Source: Streptomyces sp. NL15-2K (GTDB taxonomy: Bacteria > Actinomycetota > Actinomycetes > Streptomycetales > Streptomycetaceae). Taken from it: DNA of 64,000 bases. The notes beneath the pieces are model-generated. The model saw only the letters and a program-made list of their open reading frames with translations, ran no database searches and had not been told where the DNA came from. Numbering within the stretch: the stretch's first letter is position 1; each line of letters starts with the position of its first letter. Below, piece by piece: positions 16,312-24,645 of this stretch. The position numbers and the translations under genes are program-made. Location: contig NZ_CP130630.1 in assembly GCF_030551255.1 (NCBI RefSeq), positions 5,189,501 through 5,253,500 of the forward strand. The letters run 5' to 3'.

Positions 16312-16851
16312 TCAAGCTCTCACGGCATTGCGCAGGAACATCCTCACCATGGCTTCCATGTGCACTGCTGCGCCCTCGACTTCGGGCCAGATCTCTTCTG
16401 TAAGCACATCTCGTGGCGTCCGGAGAATTTCGACGCTCCATCTGGCCGACAGCCGCAAGACCTCATTCACGGCTTCGAGGAACTCCTCATACACAAAGTT
16501 GACCCCAGTCTCCTCCTCCCATGACGACACTGCGGCGCGAAATCGGAGGCGCTGATCCGCGAGCCGGTCGGCGTGCATCCGTGCGTCGTGCCGCAGTTGT
16601 TGAAGCTCATGCGCAGCACCGGGGGGATCAGCCTCTCTCGCTGCGTAGTTCCAGACCTTTTTGACAGTCTCGGAGAGGCGCACCATGTTCACATACATCT
16701 CGCTGGCGGCGCGTCGACGCGGAGAGTCCGTCTGGTGCTCGACAGTGATCGAGTACTTGTCGCCGAATACCGTCTCTTCCATCGTCTGGCGATCGGCGTT
16801 GAACTGAACTCCTACGTGCTGACCCTGCTGGTCGAAGCTGCTTTCATCCAC
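16312..16851 (-). CDS. Hypothetical protein with N-terminal FDQ..VGVQFNA motif
   Basis: 179 aa from GTG 16851, overlapping the upstream gene's TGA by 8 bp, so translation is coupled. It starts SFDQQGQHVGVQFNADRQTM, then FGDKYSITVEHQ and a long helical, charged C-terminal part (about residues 55-175). The partner protein begins with the same kind of motif. Similar N-Q/V-Q-N stretches occur in actinobacterial proteins associated with conflict or effector systems, but I cannot assign a function. Confidence 0.7.
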   Translation of the reverse strand: MDESSFDQQGQHVGVQFNADRQTMEETVFGDKYSITVEHQTDSPRRRAASEMYVNMVRLSETVKKVWNYAAREADPPGAAHELQQLRHDARMHADRLADQRLRFRAAVSSWEEETGVNFVYEEFLEAVNEVLRLSARWSVEILRTPRDVLTEEIWPEVEGAAVHMEAMVRMFLRNAVRA

Positions 16852-17152
16852 CGAGCGCCCCAAGTATTGCGGCGATCTGACTCCCGATTCCCGTGGCCAG
16901 GCTGCCCATCTCAAGCACTCGCCGCAGCCGCCCTCCCGTCTCAGCGGTGTCGCCAGACACTGCTGCATCGCGCGCGGCTACCAGCTCCGCCTGCACTTCG
17001 GGAGGCAAGGGTGGCTCCGTCCGGTGAGCCTGCGCCAGAACGTTTTCCACCCCAGCAGCGATGTCGGCCATCGAGGCCGACGATCCAACGATCATGTTCT
17101 CAGCGTTGTGCTGAACGCCGACAGTCTGGTTGTGCTGGTTGAAGGTTGCCAC
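16844..17152 (-). CDS. Hypothetical protein with N-terminal FNQ..VGVQHNA motif
   Basis: 102 aa from GTG 17152 (an ATG at 17263 is in frame). It starts ATFNQHNQTVGVQHNAENMI, paralogous in its first 20 residues to the downstream gene. The middle is Ala/Glu-rich and helical. The C-terminus LATGIGSQIAAILGALGG is hydrophobic, Gly-rich and possibly amphipathic or membrane-active. Coupled pair; function unknown. Confidence 0.65.
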   Translation of the reverse strand: MATFNQHNQTVGVQHNAENMIVGSSASMADIAAGVENVLAQAHRTEPPLPPEVQAELVAARDAAVSGDTAETGGRLRRVLEMGSLATGIGSQIAAILGALGG

Positions 17153-17537
17153 GCGGTCACGGTACGGCGCACGCGGCACTCTGAACAACGCGTTCACAGT
17201 CTCAACTTTCGTACCCTGCTGCCTCGTTCGAGTAGGAGTGGCGGCAGCGGACCAAGGGGCCATGCCCCGAGGGGCGCTGTCGCGCCCTACAGCCGTTTAC
17301 TGTCGAGCCGCACAAGCTCTGTCGGCCCCGAAAGGGGCCGCACATCTGTCAGCCGCCTTCCGATGTGGCGGCCTTCCGGCCGCCCCTGCTGCTTACCTCT
17401 TCGTCGTTGCACGGCTTCTGGCTTCGCTGTTCGCCAGAGGTCTGCGTGCTGGTCGGCCGCAGGCCGCCAGAGGTCAGACGGCTGACGTACTTACGTAAGT
17501 GAAGTGAGGAGCGAGGCTTGCCGAGCGGAGCGAGGTA
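17153..17537. other. Hairpin-rich non-coding region of element I
   Basis: No convincing gene in 385 bp. It contains several GC-rich hairpins (CGGCCCC-GAAA-GGGGCCG, GGCGGCC..GGCCGCC, GGTCGGCCGC..GGCCGCC) and a GACGTACTTACGTAAGTG palindrome-like stretch, followed by GAGCGAGG/GAGCGGAGCGAGG direct repeats. It lies immediately downstream of the RepA-like gene. A replication or transfer origin of the excised element is possible but unproven. Confidence 0.4.
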
Positions 17538-17589
17538 GCTGGTGGTGGTGACCGCTTCCTGTAAAGGGGGAGCCATCACCACCACCAGC
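17538..17589 (-). terminator. Terminator after the RepA-like gene
   Basis: Fourteen-base-pair inverted repeat GCTGGTGGTGGTGA (17538-17551) and its complement (17576-17589), starting 3 nt after the stop of the minus-strand gene at 17592. Confidence 0.7.
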
Positions 17590-17591
17590 GC

Positions 17592-18548
17592 TCAGGCCGT
17601 GGCGGCAGGCTTTCGGACCCAGCGTCCGCCGACACGCTCCAGCCGGTCCCTGAGCTTCGGCCGTACGGTCTCGGGCTTCCTGTCGACGATGGGCGCGTAG
17701 CGCCTCGACAGCGCGAGCGCCGACTCCTCTTCCGGCTGTTCCTCGATGATCCGCGCGACGAGGTCTTCGTCCCAGGTCTTCGCCTTGGGCAGGCTGACGA
17801 CCTTGAGTCCCGGCTCCACTCGCTCCCAGACGGGGATTTCCGAGCCGTTACTCGCCGTCCTCATGGTGACTGCGATGTCGAGATCGCTCTTGGCCCGGTT
17901 GATCGCGGTCTGGATGCTGCGCCCCTTCTTGGACTTCCGCAGGACGATGACGCCGCGGACGCCTCCGGCCATCGCCCGCCCGCCAATGGGAGCGGAGGCC
18001 GTGGTGAGCCCCTCGCCGTTACCCTTCGGCGTGTGCGTCACCGCGAGCACGGGGATGCCGGACTTGCTGATCGGCTTGAGCTTGTCGATGGTGTTCCGGG
18101 CCGTGACGGAGGAGGCGACGTCCTCACCGTCACCGAGGGCGCCCAGCACGTTGTCGAGGACGAAGAGGTCGGCGCCCAGCGTCAGGAGGTCGTCGTGGAC
18201 GCCCTGCCAGTAGCCGGGCTGGCTGGTGTCCTCCACGGGGAAGACGGTGACGGAGTCCCTCGGGACTGCGCCGTGCAGCCGCTCGCGGAGTTCCCCCTCG
18301 GCGCCGTCGTCGGTGAGGCCGAAGACGATGTGGCGGCAGAGGCGCAGCACGGGGAGACCGAGGAATTCGTCGGCTCCGTTCAGGAGGGCGGCGGACATCC
18401 CAGCGGCGAAGTTCGTCTTCCCGGCCTTGGGCTCGCCGGCGAGCATGGTGATGTTGCTGGTGAGCAGGTCGCCAATGAGGAACGCCTGCTCGTACGGGAC
18501 GTGCTCGATCTCGTGGAGCTTGCGCCCCTTGGTGGTGATGGCTCCCAC
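17592..18548 (-). CDS. RepA/RecA-fold AAA ATPase (replication helicase-like)
   Basis: 318 aa, GTG start. Walker A is GEPKAGKT at residues 38-45, after the hexameric-helicase-like lead LLTSNITMLA. Walker B is ADLFVLDNV. Further RecA-core blocks are VLAVTHTPKGNGEG and GGRAMAGGVRGVIVLRKSKKG. The C-terminal part (about 230-318) is a winged-helix-like tail. This is the RSF1010 RepA/AAA_25 type found in plasmids and integrative elements, where it opens DNA for replication. It lies between the integrase and the hairpin-rich region, supporting a plasmid-like excised state. Confidence 0.82.
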   Translation of the reverse strand: MGAITTKGRKLHEIEHVPYEQAFLIGDLLTSNITMLAGEPKAGKTNFAAGMSAALLNGADEFLGLPVLRLCRHIVFGLTDDGAEGELRERLHGAVPRDSVTVFPVEDTSQPGYWQGVHDDLLTLGADLFVLDNVLGALGDGEDVASSVTARNTIDKLKPISKSGIPVLAVTHTPKGNGEGLTTASAPIGGRAMAGGVRGVIVLRKSKKGRSIQTAINRAKSDLDIAVTMRTASNGSEIPVWERVEPGLKVVSLPKAKTWDEDLVARIIEEQPEEESALALSRRYAPIVDRKPETVRPKLRDRLERVGGRWVRKPAATA

Positions 18549-18757
18549 GGTTTGTCGGGCCCCTTCCTGTGAGGCGCACGAATGCGCCGGTAACCCCCGC
18601 CGGACGGCGGGACATGTGCCTCCCTTTCTTCGCGGGGGGGGACCGGCGCCGGACGGCGCGGTCTCTCATCACAGGTGGCGCCCAGGGCGTGATGCCCGGA
18701 CTCGGTCTCGTGCGGTCGGGAGCGACGGCGACGACCTGCCGGGCATCCTACAAAGGC

Positions 18758-18797
18758 CGAGAGGACCCTGCGTTCGGGGCCCCCTCGGTTCCTCTCG
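18758..18797 (-). terminator. Terminator candidate after integrase I
   Basis: CGAGAGGA (18758-18765) pairs with TCCTCTCG (18790-18797), with GC-rich pairing inside the loop. It lies 14 nt after the minus-strand integrase stop at 18811. Confidence 0.5.
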
Positions 18798-18810
18798 CCC
18801 TTCGGCTTCG

Positions 18811-20460
18811 TCACTCTTCGCTGCGAATCGCTGCCATGTTGCGTACGCGCTGCTTGAAGTCCATCGGGATCAGAACCTGAACCCGTCCGACGGAGTGCTG
18901 CCACATGCCGTCATGGCCGTCCACGGACATGGCCTGCGCGGCCGTCATCCCCCGGATCGGCTCTGCGTGGATGACAGCCTTGGCCCCTGCGGCACGGAGC
19001 TCCTTGCCCTTCTCGTGCTGGGTCGACAGCTTGCTCCACCGCTCCCGGTAAGTCTCTCCCGTGGGGATCTCCTCCCAGGTGTCCGGTCGTGTGGGCTGGG
19101 CGATGAGTTGCTCGCGTCGCGCGTCCAGCCGCTTGTACGTCTCGCGGTACTCCTGCTTGCCCAGCTCGCTGGAGTAGAGGCCCGCCTCGCGGTCTTCCCG
19201 CAGGTCCGCCAGGGCACGGTTCACTTCCTCGATGTCGCGCGTGTAGTCCACCCCCGGACGGAAGACCTTCCGGACGATCTCGACGTCCCCTGCGGCGAGG
19301 AGGAACGCGTTCTCCACGGCGTCCTCCAGCGTGTGAGCCGCAATGCCCTTGCTTCCGGTCGGGCACGGCTTGTGGGTGGTCCGCGAGGCGCAGCGGTAGT
19401 AGGGCCAGTTACGGCCGGGGCCGAGATACGCGGGTTCCCCACAGGTGCAGAACGCAACCCGGAGCAGGGGTGAGCCGCCCTTGCGGTTTCCGTTGCGCTG
19501 ACTGGTGTTCTCGTCCAGCTTCTTGTTGGCCAACTCCCACTCCTCCTGCGTGATCAAGGGCTCCGCGCGCTGAAGAGGCTGGCCATCGGCGTCCCGGACG
19601 ACTCGGGTCCGCTTCACCTTCTTCCCGTCAACCATCACTTCCTCAGTCACTTCCATCTGCCCCAGGACACAGCGGGAGCGCACGACCTTGGACGTGTTCG
19701 CGGCGGTCCAGCGGCTCCCCTTCGGGGTCTTGCCGCTCCGGATCATCTGGGCGTCCAGGGACGTCGGGGTCTTGGACGTGTCCTCGTTGAGCCACTGCGC
19801 GATGCTGTTCGCCGACTCACCTTCGATGAGACGGCGAACGATCTCGCGAAGCGTCCCGGCCGTGTCCGTTCCGTAGTCGTCCGGCACCAGCTTCCACCCC
19901 TCGCCGGTCTCCTGCTTCTCCTCGCGGTACCCATACGGAGTGCGGCCACCGCGCCAGCGTCCCTCCTTCACCAGGTGGTTGTAGGACGACTTGGCCCGCG
20001 CCTTGATGGCTTCGAGCTCCCCCTCCGCGAAGGACGCGATCAGGCTCAGGAGGAGCTTCCCCATCTGCGTGTTCAGGTTGATCCCGTCCTCGACGGTGGC
20101 TACCTCCTTGCCGTTCTTCTCGCACCACTCCAGGAGGGTGTGCACGTGCAGCACGCGCCGCGAGAGGCGGTCGATCTTCAGCGCGCAGAGGATGTCGTAC
20201 TCATCGGCGCGCGACTCCTCCATCGCGATCCTGTGCTCGATCGCGCTGACCTCCTTTCCGATGGTCGAAGGCAGCCACTTGCCGAACTCCGGGCGCTTCC
20301 ACGGCTCTACCCCGCCAGACACGTCGATGTCCTCGACCCATCCCACGACGACGTGCCCCTCCTGGTCGGCCCATCGCTGGATGGACCGACGCTGACGCTC
20401 CGGCGATGTGGTCTCGTCCGACACCCTCGACAGACGGACCACACCCAGAACTCTCGCCAT
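18811..20460 (-). CDS. Large serine recombinase (integrase of element I)
   Basis: 549 aa from ATG 20460 (a further in-frame ATG at 20487 is possible). Resolvase domain about 1-150 with catalytic Ser11 in VVRLSRVSDETTSPERQR, ALKIDRLSRR and SFAEGELEAIKARAK. A recombinase domain about 160-300 follows (WRGGRTPYGYREEK). The zinc ribbon is CTCGEPAYLG..YYRCAS..KPCP. A coiled coil occupies about 400-470. It begins about 90 bp from attR, as phage and ICE serine integrases usually do. Expected to recombine attP with the AKR attB without other factors; excision would need a directionality factor, not identified here. Confidence 0.93.
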   Translation of the reverse strand: MARVLGVVRLSRVSDETTSPERQRRSIQRWADQEGHVVVGWVEDIDVSGGVEPWKRPEFGKWLPSTIGKEVSAIEHRIAMEESRADEYDILCALKIDRLSRRVLHVHTLLEWCEKNGKEVATVEDGINLNTQMGKLLLSLIASFAEGELEAIKARAKSSYNHLVKEGRWRGGRTPYGYREEKQETGEGWKLVPDDYGTDTAGTLREIVRRLIEGESANSIAQWLNEDTSKTPTSLDAQMIRSGKTPKGSRWTAANTSKVVRSRCVLGQMEVTEEVMVDGKKVKRTRVVRDADGQPLQRAEPLITQEEWELANKKLDENTSQRNGNRKGGSPLLRVAFCTCGEPAYLGPGRNWPYYRCASRTTHKPCPTGSKGIAAHTLEDAVENAFLLAAGDVEIVRKVFRPGVDYTRDIEEVNRALADLREDREAGLYSSELGKQEYRETYKRLDARREQLIAQPTRPDTWEEIPTGETYRERWSKLSTQHEKGKELRAAGAKAVIHAEPIRGMTAAQAMSVDGHDGMWQHSVGRVQVLIPMDFKQRVRNMAAIRSEE

Positions 20461-20527
20461 GCTCGTTCTCGCTCTCCCCTGCAGCACGCATCGTGCACAA
20501 GGAGTGACGGTATGTGGTTCGGATCAT

Positions 20528-20556
20528 GGCGTCAAAATTGATCTTTGGACACCGCC
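20528..20556. other. attR of element I
   Basis: GGCGTCAAAATTG (20528-20540) is the inverse of the attL arm at 7732-7744. Host AKR sequence resumes with GA at 20548-20549, then CACCGCCAACG. Confidence 0.8.
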
Positions 20557-21384
20557 AACGTCTACGGCTGGGGCGAGAACAAGGGCCGCACCGAGTCGAT
20601 CATCGGGAACTGGTTCGCCAAGGGCGAGCGGCGCGACAAGGTCGTCCTCGCCACCAAGATGTACGGCAACATGGCCGGGGACGGCGAGGCCTGGCCCAAC
20701 CACGACAAGCTGTCCGCCCTCAACATCCGGCGGGCCGTCGACGCCTCGCTGAAGCGGCTGCAGACCGACTACATCGACGTCTACCAGTTCCACCACATCG
20801 ACCGGAACACGCCCTTCGAGGAGATCTGGCAGGCCATCGACGTCCTCGTCCAGCAGGGCAAGATCCTGTACGTCGGCTCCAGCAACTTCCCCGGCTACAA
20901 GATCGCCCAGGCCAACGAGGTCGCCGCCCGGCGCGGGGGCACCATCGGTCTCGTCAGCGAGCAGTGCCTGTACAACCTCGCCGAGCGGCGCGCCGAGATG
21001 GAGGTCATCCCGGCCGCGCAGGACTACGGCCTGGGCGTCATCCCCTGGTCGCCGCTGCACGGCGGTGTGATCAAGAAGGAGGTCCAGGGCGGACGCCGTG
21101 CCTCCGGACGGGCGGCCGACACCCTCGCCGACCCCGCCGCACGCGCGCAGATCCAGTCGTACGAGGACCTGCTGGAGAAGCACGGGGTGGAGCCCGGCGA
21201 GGCCGCGCTGGCCTGGCTGCTGACCCGGCCCGGCGTGACCGGGCCGATCGTCGGGCCGCGCACCGCAGAGCAGCTCGAGTCCGCGCTGCGCGCGGTCGAG
21301 CTGGAGCTGAGCGAGGAGCTGCTGGCAGGCCTGGAGGAGATCTTCCCGGGGACGGGGCCCTCCCCGGAGGCCTTCGCCTGGTAG
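20548..21384 (+). pseudogene. Aldo/keto reductase, 3' fragment
   Basis: Continues the AKR from Asp48: DTANVYGWGENKGRTESII to the end GPSPEAFAW. It is intact to its stop, with Tyr, Lys and QFHH residues all present. A TTG at 20545 could start translation of this part, but the protein would lack the first beta-alpha units of the barrel. Element I separates it from its start at 7585. Confidence 0.93.
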
Positions 21385-21435
21385 CACGCCTGGTAGCACG
21401 CCGGGCCATGACCCGGCAGGGGGCGGGGTGGTCGG

Positions 21436-21525
21436 TTACCTGCCGACCGCCGCCGCCACCGCTACCACCACGAGCATCAGCACGAGCACACCGGCCATGA
21501 TCCGGTTCCGGGTTTTCGGGTCCAC
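21436..21525 (-). CDS. Tiny single-span membrane peptide
   Basis: 29 aa, GTG start, DPKTRNRIMAGVLVLMLVV then AVAAAVGR. A basic N-terminus precedes one hydrophobic helix. Peptides with this KTRNRIMAGVLVLM pattern recur in streptomycetes and are usually unannotated or hypothetical. Function unknown. Confidence 0.6.
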   Translation of the reverse strand: MDPKTRNRIMAGVLVLMLVVVAVAAAVGR

Positions 21526-21549
21526 GCCTTCGAGCCTAACCGGCCGCCC

Positions 21550-22128
21550 TCAGGGCCTGACCGGCGGCCCGAGTGCCCAGCGGGCGACCGCCTCGTAACG
21601 CGGCTGCTCCCCCGGTACCCCCGACGTCGGCAAGTTGCTGCGGACCAGGACCAGCTCGTCCACCGTCCACGTACGGCTCGTGAAGGTCTTCAGGGCCTCC
21701 ACATACGGCCGTACGTCGATGTCCTCCCGGCTGCGGGCCACCGTCAGGTGGGCCTTGTAACGGCGGTGCTCCCCCATCGGTACGCCCGCCTTCCGCGCCG
21801 CCGACTCCGCCCGTTCCGCCAGCAGACGCAGGGTCGGCAGGTCACCCTCGGCGCCCGCCCACAGCGCGCGGCCGTGGCCGAACTGGCCGCCTCCGCGCAA
21901 CGCCAGCGGGAAAGCGTCCGTACGGTGGGCGGCCCGCTCCAGCCGGGCCGACAGTTCCGGTACGAGGTCGTCGTCGACCTCGCCGTAGAACGCGAGGGTG
22001 AAGTGCCAGCCGGGGCGGCCGGTCCAGCGCAGGTCGTGCGCGCCGGGCAGCTTCCTCAACTCGGCGATTTCGGCGGCCAGTTCATGGGCCACTTCCTCGG
22101 GGGGCAGCACGGCGGCGAAGAGTCTCAT
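21550..22128 (-). CDS. thpR: RNA 2',3'-cyclic phosphodiesterase (ThpR/LigT, 2H family)
   Basis: 192 aa, the normal length. The two HxT motifs are GWHFTLAFYG and YKAHLTVARS, with the MRLFAAVLPP opening typical of ThpR. Enzymes of this family hydrolyse 2',3'-cyclic phosphate ends of RNA. ATG 22128 is preceded by GGAAGGG. Ends convergent with the tiny membrane peptide and AKR fragment. Confidence 0.9.
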   Translation of the reverse strand: MRLFAAVLPPEEVAHELAAEIAELRKLPGAHDLRWTGRPGWHFTLAFYGEVDDDLVPELSARLERAAHRTDAFPLALRGGGQFGHGRALWAGAEGDLPTLRLLAERAESAARKAGVPMGEHRRYKAHLTVARSREDIDVRPYVEALKTFTSRTWTVDELVLVRSNLPTSGVPGEQPRYEAVARWALGPPVRP

Positions 22129-22169
22129 GGACGTCACCCTTCCAGGGAACGGTCACCTAGTCTGCCTCC

Positions 22170-22691
22170 ATGGAGATCACCATCAGGGAAGGCCGACCCG
22201 ACGACATCCCCGTGATACTCAGCATGCTCGACAGCAGTGTGGAGTGGCTGGTCTCACAGGGGCGCCCCGGCCAGTGGGGGACGAAGCCCCTGTCGGAGAG
22301 TCCGAAGACCGTGCAGTCGGTCGCCCGGTACATGGACGAGGGCGATGTGTACATCGCCGAGGTCGACGGCGTACCGGCCGCCACGCTCACCCTCACCGAC
22401 TCGGCCGGCGCCTACCTGTCCCACCTACCGCCGCCCGGCGAGCCCGAGCGCTACATCCACTGGCTCGCCTCCGACCGCCGCTTCAAGGGCCACGGCGTGG
22501 GCAGCGCCCTGCTCGCGCACGCCGCCGAGGAGACGAGGCGAGCCGGGGTCCGCCTGCTGCGGGTCGACTGCTACGCCGGCGACGACGGCAAGCTGGTCCG
22601 CTACTACGAGAGCAACGGCTTCACCCGCACCGAGACCTACACCACCGGCGAGAACGACTGGCCGGGCCAGGTGCTGGCCCGGAGGGTGTGA
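22170..22691 (+). CDS. GNAT family N-acetyltransferase
   Basis: 173 aa, divergent from thpR. GNAT core: the acetyl-CoA binding loop is RRFKGHGVGSALLAHA (R-x-x-G-x-G/A), then VRLLRVDCYAGDDGKLVRYY and ESNGFTRTETYTTG. The substrate is not predictable. It is complete and starts at ATG 22170, with the family sequence MEITIREGRPDDIP beginning at once. Confidence 0.88.
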   Translation: MEITIREGRPDDIPVILSMLDSSVEWLVSQGRPGQWGTKPLSESPKTVQSVARYMDEGDVYIAEVDGVPAATLTLTDSAGAYLSHLPPPGEPERYIHWLASDRRFKGHGVGSALLAHAAEETRRAGVRLLRVDCYAGDDGKLVRYYESNGFTRTETYTTGENDWPGQVLARRV

Positions 22692-22700
22692 TCACCCTCC

Positions 22701-22750
22701 GGGACTCCGGGACTCCGGGACTCCGGGACTCCGGGACTCCGGGACTCCGG
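22701..22750. repeat. 8-bp tandem repeat (GGGACTCC x 6)
   Basis: Six perfect head-to-tail copies between the convergent GNAT and MFS genes. Not self-complementary, so not an obvious terminator. Likely prone to slippage. Confidence 0.9.
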
Positions 22751-22764
22751 CCACCGCGGGTGAC

Positions 22765-24162
22765 TCACGCCACCGTCGCCAGCTGCTCGTCCCGCTCCTC
22801 CCCCTGCTCGCGCGGGACGAAGCGCACGTGCGGATGGCCGCGCTTCCAGCCGACCGACAGCCGCAGGTTGCCGACGCGGGCCAGGATCAGGCCGATCACG
22901 GCGGCGGCGATGGCCGCCACGGCGCCGCCTGCGGCTAGGCCGACCCGGGCGCCGTAGGTGTCGGTGATCCAGCCGACGATCGGCGCGCCGACCGGCGAGC
23001 CGCCCAGGAACACCATCATGTACAGGGCCATGACGCGGCCTCGCATGGCCGGGTCGGTGGTCATCTGGATGCTGGTGTTCGTGGTGACGTTGACCGTCAT
23101 GCCGAAGAGGCCGAGCGGGATCATGAGCAGGGCGAACAGCCACAGCGTGGGCGTCATGGCCGCCAGGATCTCCAGCGTGCCGAAGGCGATCGCGGCCGCG
23201 ATCAGCAGCCGCATCCGGGCGGTGCCGCGCCGGGCGGCGAGCAGGGCGCCGGCCAGGGAACCGACCGCCATCAGCGTGTTGAACATGCTGTAGGCGCCGG
23301 CGCCCGCGTGGAACACGTCGTCCGCGAAGGCCGAGAGGTAGACGGGGAAGTTGAAGGCGAAGGTTCCGACGAATCCGACGAGGACGATCGGCCAGATCAG
23401 CTCGGGCCGGCCGGTGACGTAGCGGACGCCCTCCCGCAACTGCCCCTTCCCCTTCGGCGCCCGCTCGACGGCGTGCAGGTCACGCGAGCGCATCAGCAGC
23501 AGGCCGGTGAGGGGCGCGACGAAGGACAGGCCGTTGAAGAGGAACGCCCAGCCCGTGCCCACGCCGGTGATCATCAGGCCGGCGACGGCGGGGCCGACCA
23601 GGCGGGCCGACTGGAAGTTGGCCGAGTTCAGGCTGACCGCGTTCTGCAGCTGGCCGGGGCCGACCAGTTCGGAGACGAAGGACTGGCGGGCCGGGTTGTC
23701 GACGACGGTCGCGAGGCCTACGGCGAAGGCGGCGACGTAGACGTGCCAGAGCTGGACGTGGCCGGTGAGGGTCAGCACGGCCAGGGCGATCGCGGTGAGG
23801 GCCAGCGCGGACTGCGTGACGAGCAGCGTGGGGCGCTTGCGCAGGCGGTCGACGAGGACGCCGCCGTAGAGCCCGAAGAGCAGCATCGGCAGGAACTGCA
23901 GGGCCGTCGTGATGCCGACGGCGGCCGAGGAGCCGGTGAGGCTGAGAACGAGCCAGTCCTGGGCGATGCGCTGCATCCAGGTGCCGATGTTGGAGACGAC
24001 CTGGCCCATGAAGAACAGGCGGTAGTTCCTGACCTTCAGGGAGCTGAACATCGACGCCTTGCGGGCGCCTTCGGCAGGCGCGTCGGAGGGGGTGTCGGGT
24101 GCGGTCTGGGACTCGTGGTGGGTAGGTGCGGGGGCGGAGTCTGCTCCGGGTCCCGAACTCAA
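22765..24162 (-). CDS. MFS transporter (MFS_3 / EntS-like)
   Basis: 465 aa, about 12 hydrophobic segments between residues 45 and 435. Family features: FSSLKVRNYRLFFMGQVVS, IGTWMQRIAQDWLVL, GLYGGVLVDRLRKR (motif A) and DNPARQSFVSELVG. The polar N-terminal tail is Pro/Ala-rich. Members export siderophores or drugs; the substrate is unknown. A TTG start at 24162 is inferred from GAGGAGG upstream. It lies 24 bp after the MarR gene in the same direction, so it is probably controlled by it. Confidence 0.87.
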   Translation of the reverse strand: MSSGPGADSAPAPTHHESQTAPDTPSDAPAEGARKASMFSSLKVRNYRLFFMGQVVSNIGTWMQRIAQDWLVLSLTGSSAAVGITTALQFLPMLLFGLYGGVLVDRLRKRPTLLVTQSALALTAIALAVLTLTGHVQLWHVYVAAFAVGLATVVDNPARQSFVSELVGPGQLQNAVSLNSANFQSARLVGPAVAGLMITGVGTGWAFLFNGLSFVAPLTGLLLMRSRDLHAVERAPKGKGQLREGVRYVTGRPELIWPIVLVGFVGTFAFNFPVYLSAFADDVFHAGAGAYSMFNTLMAVGSLAGALLAARRGTARMRLLIAAAIAFGTLEILAAMTPTLWLFALLMIPLGLFGMTVNVTTNTSIQMTTDPAMRGRVMALYMMVFLGGSPVGAPIVGWITDTYGARVGLAAGGAVAAIAAAVIGLILARVGNLRLSVGWKRGHPHVRFVPREQGEERDEQLATVA

Positions 24163-24186
24163 AAGTGTTCGCCTCCTCGTCGCTGC

Positions 24187-24624
24187 TTACAGGTGTGCGA
24201 GCTTCTCCAGCACGGGGGCGGCGGCGCGCAGTTTCGCCCACTCGTCCTCGTCGAGGCCGTCGACCAGGGTGGCCAGGAAGGCGTTGCGCTTACGGCGGCT
24301 CTCCTCGAGCATCGCCTCGGCCTGCTCGGTCTTCGTGACGACCTTCTGGCGCCGGTCCTCGGGGTGCGGCTCGAGACGGACCAGCCCCTTGGCCTCGAGC
24401 AGCGCGACGATGCGGGTCATCGAGGGCGGCTGGACGTGCTCCTTGCGGGCGAGCTCGCCCGGAGTGGCCTTGCCGTGCAGAGACAGGGTTCCGAGCACCG
24501 ACATCTCGGTGGGGCTCAGCGACTCGTCGACCCGCTGGTGCTTGAGCCGACGGGACAACCGCATCACGGCGGAGCGAAGGGAGTTCACGGCGGCAGCGTC
24601 GTCGCCATGTGTAAGGTCCGGCAT
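24187..24624 (-). CDS. MarR family transcriptional regulator
   Basis: 145 aa. Winged helix: LSPTEMSVLGTLSLHGKATP, ELARKEHVQPPSMTRIVALL, and the wing RLEPHPEDRRQKVV. First gene of a two-gene operon with the MFS exporter, which suggests ligand-relieved repression of the exporter. Start at ATG 24624; an in-frame ATG 15 bp further upstream is also possible. Confidence 0.88.
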   Translation of the reverse strand: MPDLTHGDDAAAVNSLRSAVMRLSRRLKHQRVDESLSPTEMSVLGTLSLHGKATPGELARKEHVQPPSMTRIVALLEAKGLVRLEPHPEDRRQKVVTKTEQAEAMLEESRRKRNAFLATLVDGLDEDEWAKLRAAAPVLEKLAHL

Positions 24625-24633
24625 CTCTTTAGG

Positions 24634-24645
24634 GTAACTCATTAC
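24634..24645. promoter_or_regulatory. Candidate MarR operator
   Basis: GTAACTCATTAC, a dyad with GTAA/TTAC arms, lies 10 bp upstream of the marR-like ATG. Its position fits autoregulation. Inferred from symmetry only. Confidence 0.4.

Larger units (their letters stand above)
7728..20549. mobile_element. Integrative element I (large serine recombinase type, 12,822 bp)
   Basis: Boundaries follow from the split AKR gene. GA is common to both junctions (7726-7727 and 20548-20549), and removing one copy plus everything between restores the host gene exactly. That is the signature of a large serine recombinase with a 2-bp crossover. The integrase gene (18811-20460) starts about 90 bp from the right junction, as expected. 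Contents from left: replacement AKR gene, resolvase gene split by a nested element, res-like site, two small coupled genes, a hairpin-rich non-coding region, a RepA-like ATPase and the integrase. No transfer genes were recognised, so it is probably an integrative or mobilisable element, not a self-transmissible one. Confidence 0.9.

Noticed and set aside
7585..21384. Split AKR explained by sequencing error or programmed frameshift
   Set aside because: The two halves are 12.8 kb apart with an integrase and matched att arms at the junctions; insertion explains everything.
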